NCBI RefSeq assembly: GCF_009002475.1 | Contig: NZ_AP019860.1 | Coordinates: 744,001 to 808,000 of the forward strand | Direction: 5' to 3' | Origin: Candidatus Uabimicrobium amorphum | GTDB lineage: Bacteria > Planctomycetota > Uabimicrobiia > Uabimicrobiales > Uabimicrobiaceae | Length of the DNA: 64,000 bases | In this document: positions 35,075-44,847 of the stretch, piece by piece | Layout of the letters: every line of letters begins with the position of its first letter | Position numbering within the stretch: position 1 is the first letter of the stretch | Translations under genes and position numbers: made by a program | The notes under the pieces: generated by a model | Seen by the model: only the letters and a program-made list of their open reading frames with translations | Database searches by the model: none | Told to the model about the DNA's origin: nothing

Positions 35075-36255
35075 TGCGAGTAAACTACTCTGCAGTTTGG
35101 CAGTGATTTTTTCATTTCTGAAATTTGGTTTTGTATTAGATCGTTATTAGGTAAATAGAGCGTATTGAGGTTTCGAAATTGTCCTATTCCCTTTGGAATC
35201 TCTGTTAAATCATTTTTATGTAAATAAAGTTCTTTGAGTTTTTGGAGTTGACCGATCTCTTTTGGTAACTTTGTGAATTGATTTTGGGACAATTCCAGGT
35301 GAGTAAGATTTTGGAGTTGACCGATCTCTTTTGGTAAGTCTACTAAATTATTCTGATGCAAATAAAGTTCTTTGAGGTTTTGGAGCAGGCCTAATTCTTT
35401 TGGTAGCACTGTTAATTGATTTTTGGACAAATCTAGGTGAGTGAGGTTTGGGAGCAGGCCTAATTCTTTTGGTAGCACTGTTAATTGATTTTTGGACAAA
35501 TTTAGGCGCGTAAGGTTAGGGAGCAGGCCTAATTCTTTTGGTAGCACTGTTAATTGATTTTTGGACAAATCTAGGTGAGTGAGGTTTGGGAGCAGGCCTA
35601 ATTCTTTTGGTAGCACTGTTAATTGATTTTTGGACAAATTTAGGCGCGTAAGGTTAGGGAGCAGGCCTAATTCTTTTGGTAGCACTGTTAATCGATTACC
35701 GCGCGAAACAAGCCTCTTTAGGTTTTGTAGTTGGAATATTTTTTTTCGTAGTCTCGTTAATTTGTTGCGAGATAAAACGAGATCCCTAAGATTTTGGAGT
35801 TGTGCTATTTCCTTTGGTAGCCCTGTTAATTGGTTTAATTGCAAATGAAGTTCCTGGAGATTTTGCAGTTGTCCTATCTCTTTTGATAACCTTGTTAATT
35901 GGTTGTAGTTCAAATTTAGCTTCTTGAGATTTGGGAGTTGAACGATCTCTTCTGGTATCTCTGTGAATTGATTGGAACCCAAATTTAGGTAAGTAAGATT
36001 TTGTAGTTGCCCGATCTCTTTTGGTAGTGCTGTTAACCTGTTGCGACGCAAATCAAGCAAGAAGCCATTAGAGAATCCACAATTAGAGAACTTACACTTT
36101 TGTATCTTACTGACTTGAAGGTGAGACCTAAAACTACAATCAATGAACAGGCAGTTATTTATAGAATATAGTCTATTCTCCAAGTAAAACGCACAGCATA
36201 TATATTGGGTGTTGTTCTCTATATCTTGTAGTGATTTGTTTTTTATTGTTTTCAT
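35065..36255 (-). CDS. Leucine-rich-repeat protein with homogenised repeats
   Basis: The protein has 396 residues. The first 70 form the same Cys-rich cap as in the LRR gene at 24569 (CAFYL, CSFR, KCKFSNCGF). Then come about thirteen 23-residue leucine-rich repeats. Five central repeats are almost identical (LPKELGLLPNLTRLNLSKNQ and a variant with THLDLS), while the outer ones have diverged normally, which shows recent expansion or gene conversion. There is no signal peptide, so a cytosolic protein-binding role is likely. The stop at 35065 lies at the right edge of the IS607 element, but the C-terminus (SLPNCRVVYSQRY) compares well with the paralogue (WLPNCEIHWQ), so the gene does not seem cut. 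It lies 138 bp downstream of the CNBD kinase gene. Confidence 0.85.
   Translation of the reverse strand: MKTIKNKSLQDIENNTQYICCAFYLENRLYSINNCLFIDCSFRSHLQVSKIQKCKFSNCGFSNGFLLDLRRNRLTALPKEIGQLQNLTYLNLGSNQFTEIPEEIVQLPNLKKLNLNYNQLTRLSKEIGQLQNLQELHLQLNQLTGLPKEIAQLQNLRDLVLSRNKLTRLRKKIFQLQNLKRLVSRGNRLTVLPKELGLLPNLTRLNLSKNQLTVLPKELGLLPNLTHLDLSKNQLTVLPKELGLLPNLTRLNLSKNQLTVLPKELGLLPNLTHLDLSKNQLTVLPKELGLLQNLKELYLHQNNLVDLPKEIGQLQNLTHLELSQNQFTKLPKEIGQLQKLKELYLHKNDLTEIPKGIGQFRNLNTLYLPNNDLIQNQISEMKKSLPNCRVVYSQRY
35383..35727. repeat. 69-bp tandem repeat inside the LRR gene, with 138-bp higher-order unit
   Basis: GAGCAGGCCTAATTCTTTTG starts at 35383, 35452, 35521, 35590 and 35659, exactly 69 bp apart. Alternate copies share variants (GGTGAGTGAGGTTTGGGAGC against GGCGCGTAAGGTTAGGGAGC), so the copy pair of 138 bp has itself been duplicated. 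The unit equals one 23-residue leucine-rich repeat. Confidence 0.95.
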
Positions 36256-36393
36256 TTCTAGCTTTCAAATTTCTACTTCAACAATTTGTACCTGAGTCTG
36301 GCACAAAAAATCTTGCTACTCTGAAACCAAATGCTGTTCGAGTGTACGACGAAGTTGATCTTGTTCACTATGCCAAAAACAATTTCGTTCATC

Positions 36394-38091
36394 TTAAGGC
36401 CGGAGAACGTCGTCCCTCTTGCGACGTAGAGTGAACTTATGCTTAGTAGATAAATAATCGGTGGCTTCTTGTGCGAGTTGTAGTGCTTGAGTTTTGGTCT
36501 CTTCACCGGCTTCTGGTAGTTGTGGTATGGGAAAAGCGATGTCGAGTTTTTTCATCTTATGTACAAAATGCAGGAAGTAGGCAAATAAAGAGAAATCGTT
36601 GATTTTAAAAGTCTCAGAGTTTATTTTTTGGCAGATGCTACTCGTGGCTAAGTATTTGAGGGCGGTTTGTACTTTTTGCTGGCGCATACACAGGTTTGCA
36701 GCAATTTGTTTCGTCAAGGTGTTGATGTTGAATTCTATCTCTTCGGTTTTGATTTGAAAAGCCATTTGCGAAAGAAGAATATAGGTAAATTGGTGGAGTA
36801 CATGGTACAAACTGTCCCCCAGTAGAAGTGGATGTGCGTTTTTGTCTGTGGTTTGTAGGCGGTCGACTAAATTGAAGATAAGTTTTCCTACCCAGGGGGG
36901 TAGTTTTTGTAGGACCTCTTCCATTCTTTGGTGATTGATAATCAGAACTTGGGTGTCTGTGGCGGCGACAACACTTGCCATGCGTACTTGTTCTGAAATG
37001 ACCGCCATTTCTCCGACAATGTTTCCCGCCTCTACTGTTGCAAGAAGATATTCTTGGTCGGCACGTGTTTGAATGACATCGACCTTACCTTTTAATATGA
37101 AGTATGCTTCGGTTCCTTTTTCGTCTTGGCGAATCAGAACTTCGCCTTCTTTGAATATAACAGGCTCGGAAACAATAGATCCTGCGGTAAAGTCATCTAA
37201 ATCTGCGCATAGGTCTTCCACTTTTTGGTAGCGATGTTCTTTTTTGTGGGCAAGAGCTTTCATGGTAATCTTTTGTAATTCGGTGGGGATTTGCTGCATG
37301 GGGTTCATTTTTTGTGGAGGAACAACTCTTCCCAACATACTAGATTCAAGTACTTGCGCCAGCGATTCGCCTTGGTGAGGTGGAGAAAACGTCAGTAGCT
37401 CGTATAAAGTACCCCCTAGAAGGTATATGTCACTTTGGTGGTCGACTTGTGAGGTGTCGTCGTCGAGTTGTTCTGGGGAAATGTACAAAGGGGTACCGAG
37501 AATTTCATCATAACTAGTTTGGCTAAAATCTTGTTTCGAGCGCAAAGATTGTATGCGCCGGGATTCTAGTGGTGTATCGGCATCTGCCTGGGTGTACTTG
37601 GCGATCCCCCAGTCCATCAACAATACTTCTCCATACTCTCCGACCATGATATTATCAGGTTTTATGTCACGATGGATGACATGGCAAGAATGTGCAAAAG
37701 CAACCGCATCACAAACTTTGCGAAAAATAATTAGGCGTTTTACTAGCGGATACTTCTCAATATATTGTTTGTCTCCCTTTTTGAGTTTTTCTATGATGTC
37801 ACACAGTGGCTCGCCATGAACCATTTTCATCGTAAAATAAGGATGACCGTCGTTAAGCATTCCCATATCGTGAACCGGAACGATATTGGGATGTTCTAGC
37901 TGGGCGGTGATCAATGCTTCTTCAAAAAAATAATCGCGGTCGCGCTTGTGTACAGGGACATTTTCTGGCGGGGAGAGTACTTTCATTGCCAAATGTCGAC
38001 GCAAACTTTTTTCGAATATTTCGTAAATGACACCCATTCCCCCACGGGCGAATTCGCATTTTATATGATATCTTCCGCTAGCTTCTTTCAT
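36394..38091 (-). CDS. Ser/Thr protein kinase with cyclic-nucleotide-binding domain and C-terminal HTH-like region
   Basis: Residues 8-280 are a kinase domain: FARGGMGVIYEI, LAMKVL, VIHRDIKPDN, LMDWGIAK (DWG in place of DFG) and GTPLYISPEQ. Residues about 302-420 form a cNMP-binding domain (EGEVLIRQDEKGTEAYFILK, then GNIVGEMAVISEQVRMAS), like that of CRP-type regulators. A helical region follows; TLTKQIAANLCMRQQKVQTA at about 450-470 resembles a Crp-type helix-turn-helix. There is no membrane helix, so unlike the other kinases here it is probably fully cytosolic and may be controlled by a cyclic nucleotide. It lies 32 bp behind the COG0523 GTPase gene, which suggests one transcript with that gene and the M1-like protein. 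Confidence 0.88.
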   Translation of the reverse strand: MKEASGRYHIKCEFARGGMGVIYEIFEKSLRRHLAMKVLSPPENVPVHKRDRDYFFEEALITAQLEHPNIVPVHDMGMLNDGHPYFTMKMVHGEPLCDIIEKLKKGDKQYIEKYPLVKRLIIFRKVCDAVAFAHSCHVIHRDIKPDNIMVGEYGEVLLMDWGIAKYTQADADTPLESRRIQSLRSKQDFSQTSYDEILGTPLYISPEQLDDDTSQVDHQSDIYLLGGTLYELLTFSPPHQGESLAQVLESSMLGRVVPPQKMNPMQQIPTELQKITMKALAHKKEHRYQKVEDLCADLDDFTAGSIVSEPVIFKEGEVLIRQDEKGTEAYFILKGKVDVIQTRADQEYLLATVEAGNIVGEMAVISEQVRMASVVAATDTQVLIINHQRMEEVLQKLPPWVGKLIFNLVDRLQTTDKNAHPLLLGDSLYHVLHQFTYILLSQMAFQIKTEEIEFNINTLTKQIAANLCMRQQKVQTALKYLATSSICQKINSETFKINDFSLFAYFLHFVHKMKKLDIAFPIPQLPEAGEETKTQALQLAQEATDYLSTKHKFTLRRKRDDVLRP

Positions 38092-38123
38092 TTTTTCATT
38101 CCTTACTTGGTAATAAACTCAAA

Positions 38124-39314
38124 TTAGTAAATTTCCCAATTAAAAGGATCTTTGAGCTTTTGCCATTCCTCAATGTTCATTTTGGTGTCTTTTATGACGC
38201 ACTCTTCCAGGCACTCCTCCACCTTCTGTGTGTCGAGTCCCACGCCTATTAATACAAGTTCCTGATGCCTGTCTCCGAAAACCTCATGCCAGCTCTCTTT
38301 GAGTTTTGCTAGCCAATTTTCATCGCGGGGCCAGTCCTCTTTCGGTTGGGCCGCCCACCACGTCGCGATAGGCTGCGCTGCAATCCGTTTTCCTGCTTGG
38401 GATAGTTCTGCAACGATGTCGGGTTGGGTAGCAAGCCAAAAAAATCCCTTAGCGCGTACAATGCCAAGCGACGTGTTTTGTAAAAATGAATATAACTTTT
38501 GCGGATGAAACGGGTATGGTGTACGAAAAACGGTACTTTTTATGTTGTACTTCGCCGTTTCTACTTTGTGGCCTTTTAATTTTTTCTTTTCTTGCATCCA
38601 TAGGGAAAATGTTGCCGCTTCTTCAAAGCTGAATAAACCAGTACCAATGATTTCGTTTATGTCTATCTTTGAGTAGTTGGTGGGGATTATTTTGGCTTTG
38701 GCGTTTAGCATGCGAAGTATCTGCATGGCTTGTTGATGTTGCTCTTCATTAATTTCATCTACTTTGTTGAGAAGGATGATGTTGGCAAATTCAATTTGCT
38801 CGACCATGAGGTCAACGATGGTACGCTGATCTCCGGCGGCAACAGATTTGTCGACGTTTTTTAGCATTTCCACATTATAAAAATTTTCTGCGAGATTGCT
38901 GGCGTCTACCACCGTGACCATGGTGTCTAGCTTCGCTATTTGTTCTAAGCTAAAACCATTTTCATCTTCATAAGCAAAAGTTGCGGCAACGGGGAGTGGT
39001 TCGGAGACCCCCGTAGATTCTATTAGTAGGTAATCAAACTTATTTTGTGCGGATAAATCGCGAACTTGTGCGAGTAAATCGGCACGGACGGAGCAGCAGA
39101 TGCAGCCGTTGGAAATTTCGACAAAACTTTCTTCATTGTTTACCTGAACTTGATTGTTTTTTAGTATTTCAGCGTCGATATTCACTTTGGCGACATCATT
39201 GACAATTACGGCGACTTTTTTTCCTTGTTGGTTGGTCAAAATGTGATTGAGAAGCGTTGTTTTTCCAGCTCCTAAAAAGCCGGAAAGTATAGTCACTGGT
39301 AGTTTTCCTGACAT
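38124..39314 (-). CDS. COG0523/CobW-family GTP-binding metallochaperone
   Basis: The start is set at the ATG at 39314, 6 nt after GAGGA; an upstream frame extension overlaps the preceding gene and is rejected. The 396-residue protein has Walker [17 protein letters not shown] (10-25), the family metal-site motif GCICC (Cys71, Cys73, Cys74), [10 protein letters not shown] and the guanine-specificity motif NKVD. A CobW_C domain lies near the C-terminus. Members deliver zinc, cobalt or nickel to target proteins with GTP hydrolysis; zinc-starvation forms (YciC, ZagA, ZNG1) are closest in layout. Which metal applies here is unknown. It starts 11 bp behind the M1-peptidase-like gene and precedes the CNBD kinase. 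Confidence 0.88.
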   Translation of the reverse strand: MSGKLPVTILSGFLGAGKTTLLNHILTNQQGKKVAVIVNDVAKVNIDAEILKNNQVQVNNEESFVEISNGCICCSVRADLLAQVRDLSAQNKFDYLLIESTGVSEPLPVAATFAYEDENGFSLEQIAKLDTMVTVVDASNLAENFYNVEMLKNVDKSVAAGDQRTIVDLMVEQIEFANIILLNKVDEINEEQHQQAMQILRMLNAKAKIIPTNYSKIDINEIIGTGLFSFEEAATFSLWMQEKKKLKGHKVETAKYNIKSTVFRTPYPFHPQKLYSFLQNTSLGIVRAKGFFWLATQPDIVAELSQAGKRIAAQPIATWWAAQPKEDWPRDENWLAKLKESWHEVFGDRHQELVLIGVGLDTQKVEECLEECVIKDTKMNIEEWQKLKDPFNWEIY

Positions 39315-39325
39315 TTTTTCCTCAT

Positions 39326-41167
39326 TTAGTAATAACGAAAGTAAACACGTTCCACTTCCTCTTCGCTGACGATAAACCACTTGTGGTGCGATTGGGTAAT
39401 TTTTACAGGCATTGTATATGTTTTTTCGCGACAAACAATATAAATTTTTCCCGATAGTACAAAAGGATTTTTTCGCATTTGTTGGTAGATGTCCACGATG
39501 ACTTGTGCTTTACTTTGCGACCAGCTGACAACAAATTGTGGGTAACCTGCGCGCAGAAGCCATTGATCAGTGAATGTTTTGTATTGAGGAAGAGCACGTA
39601 TTAGTTGTGTGTAATTTCGGTATTTTTGGGTGTGGACAATGGTGTGCCACAAACGAAAAAACTTTTTATTTCCTAGATAAACGCGTAGCATATCAAATAC
39701 AACAGGTGCTTTTGTCGCTATTATTTGTGGGTGAGTAATACTTAGTGGATCGGCCAGTGCGTATTCCGTAGGAATATCTATTTTGCGATAGGAGGCCATT
39801 TTTTTATCCAGATGGTGAAAGTACCCTATTTTATTTTTTTTAGACTTTATATAAAGTGCGCTAAGATAACTAGTAACGGCGAGGCGTAAATTAGCAGCTA
39901 AGTGTGGAACAAATAATTTCGCCAGTTGCGAAACAAAGGACAGTTTTTCGACATCGTCTTCTGTGGCTAGGCTGAGAAAATTATCATGTGAAAAATCACT
40001 ATTTACAATGACAATCACATCGGATTTTATGGTTTTTTTCCACAGTTTTTGTAGAAATAAAATTTGTTGGTGTATGCGATCTACTGTTGCCTTGTTACCA
40101 TTGACAACAATGAGGTGATTTGACGAGGAAAGTTTTTTACTCAGGTACTTTTTACCAATAAATAAACAAAATCTTTGTGGAGAATACCGCAAAACTTTTT
40201 GACGAAACTCGATGACTTTGGCCGGCGAAAAGTACTTGCGAGTAATCACCGATAGGTTTTTGCCGGGATATATTTGGTAGTTGTAAGTCGCTTTTGTGGT
40301 GTACGTTGTCGGAAAGCACATGGCGATCCCCTGTGGATTTTTGTAAGGCATTCGCGCTTTTACTTGAAGGTGAAGGCGTTTTTGCGCATCCCATTTGGCA
40401 TTGGTAATGATTAGTTTGCCGAGTCCAGGGTACTTTGAAGCAATGACTTTCCAGTCGCAACGATGGGAACGTCGTGTAAAATGAACTTGAGAAATTTTTC
40501 CTAGCGCTACATACAGGGACAATTTCGCGACGTTTTTTCGCGCTTGCAACACAACTTGATTCTCAATGTCAATGTAGGCGTTTTTTACAAAAATCTTCAC
40601 TTGATGGTGGGTGACAGTAATATTTTTTGGTGTCTGTATTTGTTGTAGTGAAGTGTTTTTTAAATTGCGAAAGAAAACCTGTGGGGTATTTGCACGCAAA
40701 CGTAAAAAAACGTTTTTCCACCCTTGCTGTTGTTGTGGTGTTTGCCACGCCGCCACGTTTGTGGTGAGTTGCACAATCGTATATGCGTGTATTTGTGGAA
40801 TGCCAATTTCAATGACATGAGAGTTGTACAATTTATAAATAAGACGCTGGGCTTTTACATTGTTGATCTCGGTGTCTTGGAGTTGTATTTGTTGGTAATT
40901 GGCAGCGTTTTTTTCGATATCTGTGGCTCGCTGTTGCATATTGGCATACGTTTGTGGAGGAAAAGACATCAAAACAAAACGCGCTTTTTGTTCTATCGAA
41001 GTGTAGATAGCCAGTTGCGACTGCGGAGATTTCTGGTGTAACACGCTCCAGTCATCTCCAGGAAGAATAGTCTGAATGCCCAAAGCTTCGTTGTTAACTA
41101 CATAAGAATTGTCACTATATGCAAATAGTGAAAAGCAAAACAGCAAACAAAAATGAAAAAAACGCAT
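39326..41167 (-). CDS. Exported M1-aminopeptidase-like protein without zinc-binding motif
   Basis: The ATG at 41167 follows GGAAGGATTTTT and starts a signal peptide (residues 1-18, [13 protein letters not shown]). The first 180 residues are a mixed domain. A beta-rich part and a C-terminal half follow whose phrases [19 protein letters not shown] and [11 protein letters not shown] are typical of M1 (gluzincin) aminopeptidases. Where the HExxH zinc motif should stand, near residues 410-436, the sequence is [19 protein letters not shown], without the ligands, so the protein is probably not an active metallopeptidase and may bind peptides or proteins. It heads a likely operon with the COG0523 GTPase (11 bp) and CNBD kinase. 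Assignment to M1 rests on C-terminal pattern matches only. Confidence 0.65.
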   Translation of the reverse strand: MRFFHFCLLFCFSLFAYSDNSYVVNNEALGIQTILPGDDWSVLHQKSPQSQLAIYTSIEQKARFVLMSFPPQTYANMQQRATDIEKNAANYQQIQLQDTEINNVKAQRLIYKLYNSHVIEIGIPQIHAYTIVQLTTNVAAWQTPQQQQGWKNVFLRLRANTPQVFFRNLKNTSLQQIQTPKNITVTHHQVKIFVKNAYIDIENQVVLQARKNVAKLSLYVALGKISQVHFTRRSHRCDWKVIASKYPGLGKLIITNAKWDAQKRLHLQVKARMPYKNPQGIAMCFPTTYTTKATYNYQIYPGKNLSVITRKYFSPAKVIEFRQKVLRYSPQRFCLFIGKKYLSKKLSSSNHLIVVNGNKATVDRIHQQILFLQKLWKKTIKSDVIVIVNSDFSHDNFLSLATEDDVEKLSFVSQLAKLFVPHLAANLRLAVTSYLSALYIKSKKNKIGYFHHLDKKMASYRKIDIPTEYALADPLSITHPQIIATKAPVVFDMLRVYLGNKKFFRLWHTIVHTQKYRNYTQLIRALPQYKTFTDQWLLRAGYPQFVVSWSQSKAQVIVDIYQQMRKNPFVLSGKIYIVCREKTYTMPVKITQSHHKWFIVSEEEVERVYFRYY

Positions 41168-41420
41168 AAAAATCCTTCCTGGAAAAATTTTTCCGTTTGA
41201 TATACGCCCTATTTGCATTAAAATAAATCGTTATCAATTACAGTTGGCTGCTTGGTGAACATTATTGTCTTTGCCACAATTTGGACAAAATTTGTGATAA
41301 CTTGCAGCATCGTACTACAGTATACGACGTGCACAGCCAAAAATAAACTTATTCTAACGTTTTTTGTGGCACAAGTTTGTTAGAACTAAAATAAACACAA
41401 CTCTTATTTGCAGGTTTGTT

Positions 41421-43433
41421 ATGCCTTACACAGTAAAAGACTTTGAGCAAGATTTACTCTCAAAACCATCTCGCGTCAAACCAGTGTTGTTATTTTGCAA
41501 ACAACTTATGGGAAAAAACATGCAGAAATTTGCTGCGGGTAAAAGTGCAACAGAGTTTGCAAATGTTGTTATTTTAGTTCTGGATACCAACGTTCCGCAG
41601 CAAACGGCGAAGTTTTTGGCATATAACTTGTATCCTCACGTAAAAGGGAATTCGCAACCTATACTAAAAAGTATAGGCAAATGGGAAAAAGAGAAAAATA
41701 CGCGAAAAGTAGTGAAGAGTTTGTGCAGCGTTTTGCAAAAAAGCAGACTGTCTTTGACACAAAAAAATAGCGTTCCAAAGAAAAAGGGTTTTTGGGGAAA
41801 TCGTATTGCGACGATATCTGCAAGTAAAAAAGTAATCGGGAATCGCGTGAAGACTATTATGCAGTCTGGTCCGCGGGCAATGAAAAACTTGTTTCGCGAG
41901 GAAACATTTACGTCGGCGAGTGCCCCGATAAAGAAAAATAAAACTATCTTGGGGACAAATTCTCCGTTAAAGGACAAGGAACTCGAAGATTTACGCGTAG
42001 AAACGCTTGTGTCTTTTAACAAACAAAAGCCTCATGCATGGGTTGCCATTCCCAACGAAAGAGAATTACTACGCGCCAGACCTGTGGACGTCTTCAAAAT
42101 TTTACGCAGTATATCGTTGATGATCAACTTGACCAGAGAGCAAAAAAAATTCGTCAACTTCCTCAAAAATACGCTCATGATTCGCTCAAAATTATTGTGG
42201 GAAGATGAAATCATCATAAACATAATAAACCAGGGAATGAGATCGTATAATCATACTCTTGATCGTTTATCCAAGATTTGTACAAAGAGAAATGTAAATC
42301 GTAAAATACGCGATTATTTGCATTGCTGTACGGAAATACGCCTAAAAAAACACGGTAATTTATTTCGCAAACAATTCGATCGCGTTGCGAACATCCAAAG
42401 CTTGGATAAATTGCTGGATAGTTACACTTTGCAAAGTTCTACGGTGGTTCGCAAATACAAAGATTTGGCCATTATTAGCAATGTCAAAAATCTTTTGAGA
42501 GCGTACAATCGCAACCCGCAAAAGTTAGATGTTTTAATGAACAAGCATCTGGGAAAACACGGTGAAACCAATATCAAAAGTAAATTGCGTACGTTATTGG
42601 TGACAAGTGGCAGCGATATGGAGATTTTTCGCAAAATTCAGCGCGAAAAAAATATCCAAGGTTGTATAAATGTATTGCGCAGGAGTTCAGGAGATGCCAC
42701 CGTTTCCAAACTACTCGGTTTGATAGATTCGTTTATGCGTCCAGAGAACAGAACCACTTTTGGCGGTTTTAAGGCGAGCTTGAATTTTGTTTGCCCCGCA
42801 CTTGCTAGTAGAGTGGAAGCATTGATGAAGTCTCATGTGGTTTTAGAGTTAAATCGAGAGACCAAGACACTGCTCAATTCGAAAGAAGCGGCGATTACGC
42901 GTTTAAATTCTCTGACGAAGCTACTGATGATGCCCAAATACCAACAGGCAAATATTAGCATTTTTGAAACGTCTCCACGATCTGTGGCCGATAAAATTAA
43001 AGTGATTAAGGGAAGTAATTCTCAACAACTCAAAAGAAATATCGAGCATTCTTTTCCTTCTCCAGAGTTTCCAAAGAGTTTGCGAAATTTGGTAACACAA
43101 GCAAAGCAAGATCAGTCTTCGCGGGGCGAGAAAAACGTCGACAATTTCTATCGTGCACTACAAGATATTGAAAATAGAGTGAAGAGACGTGAGTTGACAT
43201 TGATAAAAAATGAGGTAATAAACCTATTTAAATCCTACGGAAATATCAATTTTTCTGGTACAAAATCGCAACAGTTTTTGAATGGTTACGCGATTGCGCG
43301 AGTCATCGAAGACTACTATCGCAATCCCAAAAGAGATAAAATAGATCTTTCCGTGGATATCAATCCACGAGTAAGAAGTAAAGTGAAGGCGATGATTGAT
43401 AGCGAACGACAACGACAGTTGCAAAAACTATAA
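41421..43433 (+). CDS. Large basic helical protein of unknown function, first gene of the 41-52 kb cluster
   Basis: I do not recognise this 670-residue protein. It is strongly basic and predicted almost wholly alpha-helical, with no signal peptide or membrane helix. A Lys/Ser-rich flexible stretch at about 110-190 separates an N-terminal helical domain from a long helical body. The end (NFYRALQDIENRVKRRELTL, then a second region ending RQRQLQKL) is also helical. The ATG at 41421 is chosen over an upstream GTG at 41364 because AGG stands 8 nt before it. It lies 10 bp before the next gene and starts a six-gene co-oriented cluster, so it probably belongs to the same function; its own role is unknown. 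Confidence 0.6.
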   Translation: MPYTVKDFEQDLLSKPSRVKPVLLFCKQLMGKNMQKFAAGKSATEFANVVILVLDTNVPQQTAKFLAYNLYPHVKGNSQPILKSIGKWEKEKNTRKVVKSLCSVLQKSRLSLTQKNSVPKKKGFWGNRIATISASKKVIGNRVKTIMQSGPRAMKNLFREETFTSASAPIKKNKTILGTNSPLKDKELEDLRVETLVSFNKQKPHAWVAIPNERELLRARPVDVFKILRSISLMINLTREQKKFVNFLKNTLMIRSKLLWEDEIIINIINQGMRSYNHTLDRLSKICTKRNVNRKIRDYLHCCTEIRLKKHGNLFRKQFDRVANIQSLDKLLDSYTLQSSTVVRKYKDLAIISNVKNLLRAYNRNPQKLDVLMNKHLGKHGETNIKSKLRTLLVTSGSDMEIFRKIQREKNIQGCINVLRRSSGDATVSKLLGLIDSFMRPENRTTFGGFKASLNFVCPALASRVEALMKSHVVLELNRETKTLLNSKEAAITRLNSLTKLLMMPKYQQANISIFETSPRSVADKIKVIKGSNSQQLKRNIEHSFPSPEFPKSLRNLVTQAKQDQSSRGEKNVDNFYRALQDIENRVKRRELTLIKNEVINLFKSYGNINFSGTKSQQFLNGYAIARVIEDYYRNPKRDKIDLSVDINPRVRSKVKAMIDSERQRQLQKL

Positions 43434-43443
43434 GGAGTGTGTT

Positions 43444-44838
43444 ATGCACCAAGCGCAAGCTTTTATTGCCATGCCTTTTGACCAAAAATTTTATACGGTG
43501 TACAAAACCATTCGCGCCGCATGTGAATCGTTAAATATTAAAGTAATTCGCATAGATGAAGTCTGGGCAAGAGAGGATATTTACAAGCAGATTGAAGAAG
43601 AGATACTCAACTCAGATTTTGTAATTACTGATTTTACCGGAGATCGAATGCTGGAAGTTCCCAATCCCAATGTGGTTCATGAAGCGGCCTTTGCAAGAAC
43701 AAAGAAGAAATATTTGATTTTAATGGCTCAAGATCACAAATGTTTGCCGTTTGATTGGCGTACAAGACCAGCGATTATCTATCAGATGACACCTGAAGGC
43801 CTTAGTTACTTAGAAGAACGGTTGGTTCTTGGTATTAAGGCTTTGATGGAGAAAGATGATTTTGGACGTGATTACGAAGAGGCCGCAGCACACAGCTTTG
43901 TCACGGGGTATCCACCGCAAATGCCTCAATATATGCCGGTAGGTTATGCCCCCACGACAATGAATTATGTTCCTCCAAGTAATAATACGTCACTAAGTGA
44001 GATTGAGGCGCATCTTATCTCAAAGCAAGCGCAACCTGTGGCGGTAAATAGCAATCATAGTTCACGCCTACCAAAAGGCTTTAACAAAAAGAAGGATCGC
44101 TTTGTGTGTCGCATTGATAGTAGCGAAATGATTCATATTCCTGCTACGGAGTTTACCATGGGGTTTGAAGATGAAGAGCCAGAACATCAGGTAGTGCTGT
44201 CGGAATACCTCATCGACAAATATCCGGTGACCAATCAACAATTTGCAAAATTTATGGAGTCGGGAGGATACCAATTCCAAGGATTTTGGAGTGAGGCTGG
44301 TTGGCAGTGGCGAGTAAACAACTCTATCTTACAGCCTGCTTTTTGGAATGATGAGAAATTTAATAGTCCTGATTACCCAGTCGTAGGGGTTTCGTGGTAC
44401 GAAGCAATGGCCTATGCCGCTTGGGCTGGAAAACACCTTCCTACAGAAGCTCAGTGGGAACTCGCCGCCAAGGGGTCCGGAACCAATCAATTTCCGTGGG
44501 GTGACGAAGAACCGTGTAATAAAAAAGCAAATTATCGTTCGCAATTCAAGCAGCTGACACCAGTTCAGCAATTTGAAGATGCACCTTCGGAGTATGGGTG
44601 TATTGATATGGCGGGAAATGCTTGGGAGTGGTGCTATGACTGGTACGATGACGATTATTACGAAAATAGCCCACGAGAAAATCCTCTTGGGCCAGGGTAT
44701 AGCAGTGATGAAGAAAAAGTATGCCGTGGAGGTGCCTGGACCTATGACGTGGATACTCTAAAAGTATATTATCGTTTTTTTGGTATCATTACTTTACGTG
44801 ATAAAAGCTCTGGCTTTCGCTGTGCTAGAATTTTATAG
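43444..44838 (+). CDS. TIR/deoxyribosyltransferase-like domain fused to an FGE-sulfatase-like domain
   Basis: The ATG at 43444 follows AAGGAGTGTGTT. Residues 1-145 match the TIR/nucleoside-deoxyribosyltransferase-like group: AFIAMPFDQKFYTVYKTIRA, IDEVW, SDFVITDFTGDR, and NPNVVHEAAFARTKKKY with an E in the expected active-site region. Such domains cleave N-glycosidic bonds of nucleotides or NAD, or sense nucleotides. After a Pro-rich linker (about 155-220) comes an FGE-sulfatase domain at about 228-464: IPATEFTMGF, YPVTNQQFAKF, GVSWYEAMAYAAWAG, LPTEAQWELAAKG, DMAGNAWEWCYDW and RGGAWTYDVDTLK. The paired copper-binding cysteines of true formylglycine-generating enzymes are absent, so sulfatase activation is unlikely and a binding role is favoured. 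The next gene starts 9 bp downstream. Confidence 0.8.
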   Translation: MHQAQAFIAMPFDQKFYTVYKTIRAACESLNIKVIRIDEVWAREDIYKQIEEEILNSDFVITDFTGDRMLEVPNPNVVHEAAFARTKKKYLILMAQDHKCLPFDWRTRPAIIYQMTPEGLSYLEERLVLGIKALMEKDDFGRDYEEAAAHSFVTGYPPQMPQYMPVGYAPTTMNYVPPSNNTSLSEIEAHLISKQAQPVAVNSNHSSRLPKGFNKKKDRFVCRIDSSEMIHIPATEFTMGFEDEEPEHQVVLSEYLIDKYPVTNQQFAKFMESGGYQFQGFWSEAGWQWRVNNSILQPAFWNDEKFNSPDYPVVGVSWYEAMAYAAWAGKHLPTEAQWELAAKGSGTNQFPWGDEEPCNKKANYRSQFKQLTPVQQFEDAPSEYGCIDMAGNAWEWCYDWYDDDYYENSPRENPLGPGYSSDEEKVCRGGAWTYDVDTLKVYYRFFGIITLRDKSSGFRCARIL

Positions 44839-44847
44839 GAAAAAATA

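Noticed and set aside
35383-35727. CRISPR-like array on the basis of regular 69-bp spacing
   Set aside because: The whole unit is repeated and encodes one 23-residue leucine-rich repeat in frame.
39315-39434. N-terminal extension of the COG0523 gene
   Set aside because: It overlaps the preceding gene, and the family N-terminus starts right after the ATG at 39314, with GAGGA upstream.
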